DNA of 8,336 nt, taken from assembly GCA_028355015.1 (NCBI GenBank), contig JAOMRN010000014.1, positions 1-8,336 on the forward strand, in the 5' to 3' direction. This DNA is from MGIIb-O2 sp002494975 (GTDB taxonomy: Archaea > Thermoplasmatota > Poseidoniia > Poseidoniales > Thalassarchaeaceae). The position numbers and the translations under genes are program-made. Under the pieces are notes generated by a model. That model saw only the letters and a list, made by a program, of their open reading frames with translations, ran no database searches and was not told where the DNA came from. Shown piece by piece: positions 1 to 5,658 of this stretch; the stretch's first letter is position 1, and each line of letters starts with the position of its first letter.

Positions 1-171
1 GCAGATGAACATAGATCAAATCTTTTGGGGACAATTTGGGCTAAAGGAGAAAGACAAACTTCTTCAGATGCCAAAGTATTCTTAGAAGAAAAATTCAATG
101 AAGGCGCGATTAATGAAGAACAAAAATCAAGACTTGAAAAAGTAATAGATGATTATACAATTAGAAGGTGA
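1..171 (+). CDS. C-terminal end of an unrecognised protein (5' truncated by window)
   Basis: The reading frame is open from the first base to a TGA at 169-171 and gives 56 residues. The end is hydrophilic and looks helical: the segment FLEEKFNEGAINEEQKSRLE resembles a short charged helix-turn-helix tail, superficially like SHOCT-type C-terminal tails, but I do not recognise the family. The following FKBP gene starts inside it at 149 in another frame, a 23-base overlap, which suggests translational coupling and a shared transcript. Because a methylmalonyl-CoA mutase gene lies downstream, a mutase-associated protein (small B12 subunit or MeaB GTPase) would be a natural guess, but the visible residues show no motif of either, so no function is given. 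Confidence 0.6.
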   Translation, partial: ADEHRSNLLGTIWAKGERQTSSDAKVFLEEKFNEGAINEEQKSRLEKVIDDYTIRR

Positions 172-661
172 GAAAATAGTAGTAGAAAGTAATACAGTAG
201 TTGATGTGCATTATCATGGATATTTTCATGGTACTGATGAAGTTTTTGATAGTTCATTAGAACGTGAGCCATTGACATTCCTAGTAGGTCATGGACAAAT
301 GATTCCTGGTTTTGAGGCAGAAATATTAGGTGCAGTTGTAGGTGAGAAAAGAACCTTCACTCTTGAACCAGATAGAGCATATGGTCCAAGACAAGAAGAG
401 GCAGTCATGCAAAGATCCAAAGCAGAGTTCCCAGAAAATGTAGATTTGGAAGTAGGTATGAGATTTCAAGCAGAAGTTGGAGGTATGCCGACACCTGTAG
501 AAATTACGGGTATCGAAGGAGATGTAGTAACAGTAGATTTCAATCATCCTATGGCCGGAAAAACATTGACTTTTGATATAGAAATTATGTCAATTAGACC
601 CGCTCAGGATGAAGAAATAAGTCATGGACATGTACATGGACATGGCGGACATCATCACTAA
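149..661 (+). CDS. SlyD-like FKBP-type peptidyl-prolyl cis-trans isomerase with His-rich tail
   Basis: The 170-residue cytoplasmic protein should catalyse cis-trans isomerisation of X-Pro bonds and act as a folding chaperone. The FKBP core is split as in SlyD. The first part holds HYHGYF (21-26), the DSS turn (34-36) and the GHGQMIPGFE active-site loop (47-56). An inserted flap-type chaperone domain follows at about 75-130. The core then closes with FNHPMAGKTLTFDIEI (131-146). The C-terminus carries seven histidines in the last 12 residues (159-170), like the metal-binding tail of bacterial SlyD. The ATG at 149 is used because no other ATG precedes the conserved fold; it overlaps the upstream gene by 23 bases and lacks a clear Shine-Dalgarno. 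The methylmalonyl-CoA mutase gene begins 42 bases downstream. A nickel, cobalt or zinc handling role is inferred from the tail only. Confidence 0.92.
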   Translation: MIIQLEGEKIVVESNTVVDVHYHGYFHGTDEVFDSSLEREPLTFLVGHGQMIPGFEAEILGAVVGEKRTFTLEPDRAYGPRQEEAVMQRSKAEFPENVDLEVGMRFQAEVGGMPTPVEITGIEGDVVTVDFNHPMAGKTLTFDIEIMSIRPAQDEEISHGHVHGHGGHHH

Positions 662-703
662 TCAAATCACATAATTCATTTGCTGTGATACATTCCCAGA
701 CAC

Positions 704-2302
704 GTGGTAGCACGTAAGAGCAGATCAACTACTCGTAGTGGTTTATCTAGAAATGATATTTCCACATACAAAACCTCCTTGGAATCTGACGTCCCTTTGG
801 AGGGCAGAAGTATACCAGGAAAACCTCCATACACTAGAGGTATACATAGTAAAATGTACAAAGATAGATTATGGACAATGAGGCAATATGCAGGTTTTTC
901 TACAGCAAATGAAACAAATCAGCGTTTCAAGCTACTACTCGAATCAGGGCAAACAGGATTATCAGTGGCATTTGATTTGCCTACGCAATTAGGAATGGAC
1001 TCAGATGATGAAGATTCTCTAGGAGAAGTAGGGAAAGTAGGTGTACCTATTGATTCTCTAGAAGATATGGAAACTTTGTTTGCTGATATAAATTTAGGAG
1101 AAGTTTCTACTTCAATGACAATTAATGCCCCAGCTACTACATTACTAGCGCTGTATGTTGCAACCGCTGATAATCAAGGAATTCCTAGAGAAAAATTGAG
1201 GGGGACAGTTCAAAATGATATACTCAAGGAGTATATTGCTAGAGGTTTGTATGTTTATCCCCCTAAAGAATCAATAAGGCTGACGACTGATTTGTTCGAG
1301 TGGTGTAATATTAATACACCAAAATGGAATACAATTTCGGTTAGTGGATATCATATCAGAGAAGCCGGTTCAACAGCTGTAGAAGAAGTAGCATTGACCT
1401 TAGCAAATGGAATCTTCTATGCAGAAGAGGCAGTAAAAGCAGGTTTAGACATTGACGATTTTGCTCCTCGTATGTCATTCTTCTTTGGTTGCCATAACGA
1501 TTTCTTTGAAGAAATAGCAAAATTTAGAGCCGCTAGAGAGTTATGGTATGAACTTGTAAATGAACGATTTAACCCTAAAAACCCCAAATCATCTCAGCTT
1601 CGATTCCATACCCAGACAGCAGGAGTTACATTAACAGCACAACAACCTATCAATAATGCGGTCAGAGTATCCTACCAAGCACTTTCAGCAGTATTAGGTG
1701 GCACTCAGTCCCTCCATACAAATAGTTACGATGAAGCCATTGGATTACCGACCAATGAGTCTGTCAAAATTGCACTTAGAACTCAACAAATTATCGCTCT
1801 AGAAACTGGAGTTGCAGACGTAGTTGACCCTCTAGCAGGTTCTTATCTAGTAGAAGAATTAACTACTAAGATAAAGAATAAATCTTATGAAATGATTCTT
1901 GAATTAGAAGATAAAGGTGGTGTTTTAAATTGTTTAAAGTCTGGCATCCAACAAAGAATGATTCATGAAAGTGCTTGGAAGGAAATTAAGGACACTGAAG
2001 CTAAAGACTTACTTGTGGTTGGAGTAAATACGAATATAGAAGAGTCGGATAATATGAATCTTGGATTAAAAATTGATTCAAATAATGAGAGCATGCAGAT
2101 CTCAAAACTAAATTCATATCGTACTTCTAGAGATAACACCTTAGTATCTGAAAAATTAGATAAACTAAAAATTGTTTGTCAAGGAGACGATAATGTCATG
2201 CCACCATTGATTGATGCTCTGAAATCAGGAGCTACGGTTGGCGAAGTAAATGGTATCATGAGAGAAGTATTTGGAACATGGATTTCTCCGAGTGGTGTTT
2301 AG
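704..2302 (+). CDS. mcmA1: Methylmalonyl-CoA mutase, catalytic large (alpha) subunit
   Basis: This 532-residue protein is the TIM-barrel catalytic subunit of adenosylcobalamin-dependent methylmalonyl-CoA mutase, which interconverts (R)-methylmalonyl-CoA and succinyl-CoA. Family signatures run along its length: PPYTRGI (41-47), LWTMRQYAGFSTA (56-68), GLSVAFDLPTQLG (85-97), STSMTINAPA (135-144), VQNDILKEYIARG (169-181), SGYHIREAG (214-222), RFHTQTAGVTLTAQQP (300-315), GGTQSLHTNS (332-341) and the C-terminal REVFG (520-524). Tyr62, Arg192, Tyr216 and His217 align with Tyr89, Arg207, Tyr243 and His244 of the Propionibacterium enzyme. The first two separate methylmalonyl-CoA from isobutyryl-CoA mutases, so methylmalonyl specificity is likely. 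There is no DxHxxG cobalamin domain, so a separate small subunit is needed. The start is the GTG at 704: the frame is closed by TGA at 686-688 and no ATG lies before the conserved region. No Shine-Dalgarno is seen, and a weak AT-rich element near 670-678 would allow a leaderless message. Confidence 0.96.
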   Translation: MVARKSRSTTRSGLSRNDISTYKTSLESDVPLEGRSIPGKPPYTRGIHSKMYKDRLWTMRQYAGFSTANETNQRFKLLLESGQTGLSVAFDLPTQLGMDSDDEDSLGEVGKVGVPIDSLEDMETLFADINLGEVSTSMTINAPATTLLALYVATADNQGIPREKLRGTVQNDILKEYIARGLYVYPPKESIRLTTDLFEWCNINTPKWNTISVSGYHIREAGSTAVEEVALTLANGIFYAEEAVKAGLDIDDFAPRMSFFFGCHNDFFEEIAKFRAARELWYELVNERFNPKNPKSSQLRFHTQTAGVTLTAQQPINNAVRVSYQALSAVLGGTQSLHTNSYDEAIGLPTNESVKIALRTQQIIALETGVADVVDPLAGSYLVEELTTKIKNKSYEMILELEDKGGVLNCLKSGIQQRMIHESAWKEIKDTEAKDLLVVGVNTNIEESDNMNLGLKIDSNNESMQISKLNSYRTSRDNTLVSEKLDKLKIVCQGDDNVMPPLIDALKSGATVGEVNGIMREVFGTWISPSGV

Positions 2303-2725
2303 ATGAGTAGAATAGATCATATTGGTATTGCAACTGAAGATATTGAACAAGCCTCTAAGTTTTGGAAGTTAATTGGAATGAAACCAGGGGACGATGAAAT
2401 TAATTTGGAACAAGATGTGAAAATTAGAATGTTTTATGGTAATAATGAGAATGGTGGAAACACTCATTCTAAAGTAGAACTCATAGAAGCCTTATCTGAG
2501 AATTCACCCATTGCAAAGTTTATTTCCAAAAGAGGAGAGGGGATTCAGCAGTTAGCAATCTCGGTAGTAGATATAGATCAATTAATAAAAAATTTAATCG
2601 AAAAAGGCGTACGTATGATTAATAAAAAATCCATGGAAGGTGCAGGAGGGCACAAAATCGCTTTTGTCCATCCAGAATCCACGGGTGGAGTTCTTGTGGA
2701 ACTTGTACAAAGGGTGGATATATAG
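2303..2725 (+). CDS. mce: Methylmalonyl-CoA epimerase (VOC/glyoxalase-fold family)
   Basis: The 140-residue enzyme should interconvert the (S) and (R) epimers of methylmalonyl-CoA and so feed the mutase encoded immediately upstream. It has the two beta-alpha-beta-beta-beta modules of the vicinal oxygen chelate family: RIDHIGIATEDIEQASKFW opens the first (3-21) and the second begins near GEGIQQLAISVVDID (78-92). The SRITF-type strand appears as HKIAFVHP (117-124) and the end is GGVLVELVQ (128-136). Expected metal ligands are His6, Glu59, the residue at 83 and Glu133. Position 83 is Gln, in a QQ pair where many family members have HH. The ATG directly follows the mutase stop codon with no gap, and a GGTG sits just upstream inside the mutase end, so translation is coupled. 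Length matches the family. Confidence 0.94.
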   Translation: MSRIDHIGIATEDIEQASKFWKLIGMKPGDDEINLEQDVKIRMFYGNNENGGNTHSKVELIEALSENSPIAKFISKRGEGIQQLAISVVDIDQLIKNLIEKGVRMINKKSMEGAGGHKIAFVHPESTGGVLVELVQRVDI

Positions 2726-2747
2726 CCATAATGAGGGTGCGAAGATT

Positions 2748-3065
2748 ATGCTTGACTTGATATCTAGATTAATCTCAATGAGCTCTAATAAAGAGAGTAT
2801 TACAAGTGATATTGTGAATGAAGAAGTAAAATATATCTCCAACACATTAGAATTAATGAGAGATGCACATAGAATCTCAAACGACGCCTACTTAGAATCG
2901 GGATCTATTCAAGGAGGGCTCTCAGTAATCTCTAGTCTATTAGAACAAGATATTACTGACTTAGAAATTGATTCTTTACTTAATACATTATTAGAAAGAA
3001 CAAAGGTTTTAGACATAAAATATCCTGATTTAAATGGAATTATTGAGTCATATAGGATGACCTGA
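2748..3065 (+). CDS. Small helical protein of unknown function in the mutase operon
   Basis: I do not recognise this 105-residue protein. It is acidic and appears almost wholly alpha-helical, with leucine and isoleucine spaced as in amphipathic helices: LDLISRLISM at the start, YISNTLELMRDAHRISNDAY in the middle and LLNTLLERTKVLDIKYPDL near the end. No cysteine, signal peptide or membrane segment is present, so it is probably cytosolic. The reading frame extends upstream into the epimerase gene to an ATG at 2640, but the start chosen here is the ATG at 2748. That start has a GAGGGTG Shine-Dalgarno at 2733-2739, eight bases away, and leaves only a 22-base gap after the epimerase stop. Position as last gene of the mutase unit suggests co-expression with it. 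The TGA stop coincides with the left arm of the inverted repeat at 3065-3093. Confidence 0.75.
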   Translation: MLDLISRLISMSSNKESITSDIVNEEVKYISNTLELMRDAHRISNDAYLESGSIQGGLSVISSLLEQDITDLEIDSLLNTLLERTKVLDIKYPDLNGIIESYRMT

Positions 3066-3093
3066 TATTCCTCTGGTAATACTCAGAGAATAT
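3065..3093. repeat. Imperfect inverted repeat overlapping the que operon promoter (candidate operator)
   Basis: ATATTCCTCTG at 3065-3075 and CAGAGAATAT at 3084-3093 pair over 10 bp with one unpaired C (3070) and an 8-base spacer. The right arm runs into the TATA-like box at 3091-3098 and the putative BRE region before it. A protein bound here would block TBP/TFB, and the first gene downstream encodes a ribbon-helix-helix protein, a family that binds such palindromes. The left arm touches the stop codon of the preceding gene, so an RNA hairpin at the end of that transcript is the alternative reading. Confidence 0.55.
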
Positions 3094-3098
3094 TTAAA
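3091..3098 (+). promoter_or_regulatory. Archaeal TATA box (box A) for the regulator-folE-queE-queC-queD operon
   Basis: TATTTAAA fits the archaeal box A consensus and is preceded by a purine-rich AGAGAA stretch that could serve as a BRE. Its centre lies about 27 bases before the ATG at 3122, the usual distance from box A to the transcription start. No Shine-Dalgarno precedes that ATG. The transcript is therefore predicted to begin at or within a few bases of the start codon (leaderless). Confidence 0.65.
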
Positions 3099-3121
3099 AG
3101 GGCATCCGTATCGCAAATGAT

Positions 3122-3286
3122 ATGCCTAAGATAAGTTTAGACATACCTTCAGAACTATTGAATGATCTGAAAACACACGTTGGAGATGAAAGAAAATTTA
3201 TTTCCGTAGCGGATGCTGTTCGAACGGCTTGTAGAAAAATGTTAGATCAATTAGATTCCATAGATGAATTTCATGGTAGGAGATGA
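3122..3286 (+). CDS. Small ribbon-helix-helix (CopG/MetJ-fold) transcriptional regulator
   Basis: This 54-residue protein fits a DNA-binding ribbon-helix-helix monomer. A beta strand with alternating residues, PKISLDIPS (2-10), would pair with that of a second chain and enter the DNA major groove. Helix 1 is ELLNDLKTHVGD (11-22). The turn and helix 2 are FISVADAVRTACRKMLDQLD (26-45), containing the AxxxAVRxA pattern typical of the fold. It is the first gene of a unit with folE starting four bases after its stop, so it is the obvious candidate regulator of preQ0 synthesis, perhaps autoregulated through the inverted repeat over its promoter. That role is inferred from position. The ATG at 3122 is chosen because the earlier ATG at 3117 opens a frame of only five codons. 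Antitoxin-type RHH proteins look similar, but no toxin gene is adjacent. Confidence 0.8.
   Translation: MPKISLDIPSELLNDLKTHVGDERKFISVADAVRTACRKMLDQLDSIDEFHGRR
3278..3283 (+). promoter_or_regulatory. Shine-Dalgarno that decides the folE start
   Basis: AGGAGA ends seven bases before the ATG at 3291. In-frame ATGs at 3264 and 3273 lie upstream of or too close to this site and have no ribosome-binding sequence of their own, so 3291 is taken as the folE start. Confidence 0.7.
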
Positions 3287-3290
3287 CTAT

Positions 3291-3872
3291 ATGACTGGAA
3301 AATTACCCAATAGAAAAGATGCACAGAATGCTATAGAAACACTGGTCCGATACATTGAGGGAATTAAAGGGCCTTTAAGAGAGGGGCTTGTAGATACGCC
3401 TAGAAGAGTCATAGACGCTTATGAGGAACTTTACCAAGGATATACTGTTGATGTCAAAAAACTACTAGATGCTACATTTAATGCAGAAGGATATGATGGG
3501 ATAGTATTATTGAGAGATATTGAGTTTCACTCGACATGTGAGCATCATATGTTGCCATTTACTGGTTCGGCTCATGTAGCATATATTCCTGTAGAAAAAA
3601 TCGTAGGAATTAGTAAATTAGCCAGATTAGTGGAAATGCATTCTCTAAGGCTACAGAATCAGGAAAGGATTACTAAGTCAATTGCAGATGATTTGGAGAG
3701 AGAACTGCATCCTCTTGGGTGTGCCGTAATCATTGAAGCAAGACATGGTTGTATGCAATGTCGTGGCATTAAAAAACAGAATTCTGTTATGACAACAAGC
3801 ACGATGAAAGGTGTGTTCTTCGACAACTCAGAAGCAAGAATGGAATTATTACAACTGATTAAAAATAAGTAA
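3291..3872 (+). CDS. folE: GTP cyclohydrolase I (type IA)
   Basis: The 193-residue cytosolic enzyme converts GTP to 7,8-dihydroneopterin triphosphate, the first step toward preQ0 here. Visible signatures are the N-terminal helix ending in DTPRRVIDAYEEL, the zinc motif STCEHHMLPFTG (Cys83 and His86), the VGISKLARLV stretch, the substrate-binding LQNQERIT segment and ARHGCMQCRGI with the third zinc ligand Cys154. The active-site histidines of CEHH and the HGC segment are retained. Many archaea start pterin synthesis with the unrelated MptA (type IB) enzyme instead. A bacterial-type FolE inside the operon with queE, queC and queD therefore suggests a copy dedicated to 7-deazaguanine synthesis, probably of bacterial ancestry (inference). 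The start at 3291 leaves a four-base gap after the regulator gene; queE starts 11 bases after the stop. Confidence 0.95.
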   Translation: MTGKLPNRKDAQNAIETLVRYIEGIKGPLREGLVDTPRRVIDAYEELYQGYTVDVKKLLDATFNAEGYDGIVLLRDIEFHSTCEHHMLPFTGSAHVAYIPVEKIVGISKLARLVEMHSLRLQNQERITKSIADDLERELHPLGCAVIIEARHGCMQCRGIKKQNSVMTTSTMKGVFFDNSEARMELLQLIKNK

Positions 3873-3883
3873 TAGGTGAAAAT

Positions 3884-4513
3884 ATGACAATTCTTAAGCA
3901 AAATATGAATCTTGAAAAATTATATCCTATCGTAGAAATATTTCATAGCGTTCAAGGAGAAGGTTATCATGCAGGAATGCCATCGATATTCATCAGATTT
4001 GGTCGATGTAATCTTAGATGCGCATGGTGCGATACAGATTTTGATGTCTGGACTGATATGAGCATAGTTGAGATCGTAAATGAGTTATCTAAATATGACT
4101 GTGATCGGATAATATTTACAGGAGGGGAACCTGCTTTACAAGATTTAGTAACACTTTCAAGTTACCTAAAACCACTCGGGTATTTCTTAAGCATTGAAAC
4201 AAATGGAACCATACCTATACCCAGTGGAACAATTGACTGGATATGCGTTAGCCCAAAAGATCAGGAATATGCAGATCTGAAGATAAAACAGAGAGTTGGA
4301 GATGAACTTAAGGTCGTCTATCTAGGTCAGGAATTATCAATGTATGAAGAACTAAAAGAGGGGTTCGATCATCTTTTTCTACAACCACTCTATGATGAGG
4401 GGCAAAATACAGAATTAAATGGAATGAGTTTTCATAGTACATTTGAAAAGGTCAGAGATAATCCAGAATGGCGTTTATCATTACAAACTCATAAATGGAT
4501 GGGTGTTGAATGA
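3884..4513 (+). CDS. queE: 7-carboxy-7-deazaguanine synthase (radical SAM)
   Basis: The 209-residue enzyme converts 6-carboxytetrahydropterin, the QueD product, to 7-carboxy-7-deazaguanine (CDG) by a radical SAM ring contraction. The N-terminal FHSVQGEGYHAG (20-31) is the QueE substrate-loop signature. The cluster motif is RCNLRCAWCDTDFD with Cys42, Cys46 and Cys49 (CxxxCxxC) binding a [4Fe-4S] cluster, followed by the SAM-contacting FTGGEPALQ. The SPKD segment and the C-terminal SLQTHKWMGV are typical of the family. The ATG at 3884 has a GGTGA site at 3875-3879, four bases upstream, the same sequence and short spacing used by the ribosomal genes in this window; the ATG at 3905 has none. The stop overlaps the queC start as ATGA, giving coupled translation. 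Confidence 0.95.
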   Translation: MTILKQNMNLEKLYPIVEIFHSVQGEGYHAGMPSIFIRFGRCNLRCAWCDTDFDVWTDMSIVEIVNELSKYDCDRIIFTGGEPALQDLVTLSSYLKPLGYFLSIETNGTIPIPSGTIDWICVSPKDQEYADLKIKQRVGDELKVVYLGQELSMYEELKEGFDHLFLQPLYDEGQNTELNGMSFHSTFEKVRDNPEWRLSLQTHKWMGVE

Positions 4514-5658
4514 AAAGAGCAGTTATGTCATTCAGTGGAGGAATGGACTCAACGGGCCTGTTAGTTCACTTACTTTCAAAAAATTATAAAATTGACTGTG
4601 TTTCATTTAACTATGGACAAAAACATGCAATTGAAATAGATAGAGCATCGGCAAACATTAGCTATCTGAAAGAAAAAGGATACGAAGTTAACCATCGTAT
4701 AGTCGATTTAAGTTCAGCGATGTCTATTTTTAACTCAGCACTAATTTCAGAAAATTTAGAAATTCCAGAAGGTCATTATGAAGAAGAGCAAATGAAGGCT
4801 ACCGTGGTGCCGAATAGGAATGCTATATTTTCTTCAATAATTTATGGTTATGCTCTTTCGATAGTATCTAAAGAAGATATTGATGTGAAAATCGCATTGG
4901 GCGTCCATAGCGGAGATCATGCGATATATCCCGATTGTAGGCCAGAGTTCTATGAAAGCCTAGGTGAATCATTTAGGATTGGAAACTGGGATTCGGAAAG
5001 AGTTGAATTCTTCCTACCATATATCGATGGAGATAAAAAATCAATACTTTTTGATGCTCTAAAATCATGTGAAAATCTTAATATTGACTTTAATGTCATA
5101 TTTAGGAATACAATTACATCGTATAATCCTGATTCAGAAGGTCGAAGTTCGGGTAAGAGTGGCTCAGACATAGAAAGAATACTTGCTTTCAACGAAATCG
5201 GAAGAGAAGACCCTATAGATTATATTGATTCTTGGAGTATGGTTTTAGAAAATGCTGTAATGACTGAGTTAAAGTACAAAGATGAATATTATAAAGAAAA
5301 GTTGACAGATTTACAGTATAACGTAACTAGAAAAAGTTCAACAGAGCATCCTTTTTCAGGAGAATATTGGGATGAAAAAAGAGATGGAGAATACACTTGC
5401 ATATGTTGCGGGCATACTTTATTTACTTCGGAAATGAAATTTGATTCCGGCTGTGGATGGCCTTCATTCCATACTGAACACTCTGGAGCTCAAATAGAAA
5501 AAATTGAGGACAGAAACCATGGGATGGTTCGTACTGAAGTTAAATGCTCAAAATGCAATTCTCATTTAGGTCATATATTTAATGATGGACCGATTAAATT
5601 CGGTGGAGAAAGATACTGTATAAATTCAGCATCAATGAATTTCGAGGAGAGAGAGTAA
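4510..5658 (+). CDS. queC: QueC-MsrB fusion: preQ0 synthase domain lacking its zinc cysteines, fused to methionine-R-sulfoxide reductase
   Basis: One uninterrupted 382-residue frame holds two domains. Residues 1 to about 240 are QueC, which uses ATP to convert CDG plus ammonia to preQ0. The PP-loop SFSGGMDSTG (7-16), FNYGQKH (33-39), VVPNRNAIF (99-107) and GVHSGDHAIYPDCRPEF (131-147) are all present. The C-terminal region that normally reads SCY...CGKCGTC..R..AF is recognisable (203-227), but the four zinc cysteines are Ser204, Ser214, Ser217 and Asp220. Residues about 252-382 are a full MsrB, reducing methionine-R-sulfoxide. It has zinc pairs Cys297/Cys300 and Cys346/Cys349, resolving Cys315 in SGCGWPSF, and catalytic Cys370 in RYCINSAS. 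No stop or ribosome-binding site separates the domains; an internal ATG at 5260 lies near the junction. The start overlaps queE by ATGA and the stop overlaps queD by one base. Whether the QueC domain still makes preQ0 cannot be told from sequence. Confidence 0.92.
   Translation: MKRAVMSFSGGMDSTGLLVHLLSKNYKIDCVSFNYGQKHAIEIDRASANISYLKEKGYEVNHRIVDLSSAMSIFNSALISENLEIPEGHYEEEQMKATVVPNRNAIFSSIIYGYALSIVSKEDIDVKIALGVHSGDHAIYPDCRPEFYESLGESFRIGNWDSERVEFFLPYIDGDKKSILFDALKSCENLNIDFNVIFRNTITSYNPDSEGRSSGKSGSDIERILAFNEIGREDPIDYIDSWSMVLENAVMTELKYKDEYYKEKLTDLQYNVTRKSSTEHPFSGEYWDEKRDGEYTCICCGHTLFTSEMKFDSGCGWPSFHTEHSGAQIEKIEDRNHGMVRTEVKCSKCNSHLGHIFNDGPIKFGGERYCINSASMNFEERE
5644..5650 (+). promoter_or_regulatory. 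Shine-Dalgarno that decides the queD start
   Basis: GAGGAGA lies seven bases before the ATG at 5658 and 13 before the second in-frame ATG at 5664, favouring 5658. It sits inside the last codons of queC-msrB, so queD translation is likely coupled to it. Confidence 0.6.

Noticed and set aside
2640..2747. Upstream extension of the unknown helical protein to an ATG inside the epimerase gene
   Set aside because: It would overlap the epimerase by 86 bases, lacks a ribosome-binding site and encodes sequence that reads as an out-of-frame shadow; the ATG at 2748 has a good GAGGGTG site.
3065..3121. A preQ1-type riboswitch in the que operon leader
   Set aside because: The predicted transcript starts at or next to the first codon, leaving no room for an aptamer, and no preQ1 aptamer pattern is visible.
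3117..3134. Five-codon ORF with ATG at 3117 as a leader peptide before the RHH gene
   Set aside because: It overlaps the regulator start, is minimal in length and has no regulatory codon pattern; a chance ATG in AT-rich DNA is enough.
3264..3290. Longer FolE N-terminus starting at 3264 or 3273
   Set aside because: These starts overlap the regulator gene and have no Shine-Dalgarno, while AGGAGA is correctly placed for the ATG at 3291.
4950..5192. Antisense ORF opposite queC, and similar antisense ORFs at 326-547, 676-861, 2594-2845, 3659-3901 and the + strand ORF at 6710-6934
   Set aside because: All lie opposite well-supported conserved genes, have no recognisable motifs and are explained as shadow frames.
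5256..5265. Splitting queC and msrB into two genes at the internal ATG 5260
   Set aside because: No stop codon occurs between the domains and no ribosome-binding site precedes the ATG, so a single polypeptide is the simplest reading.
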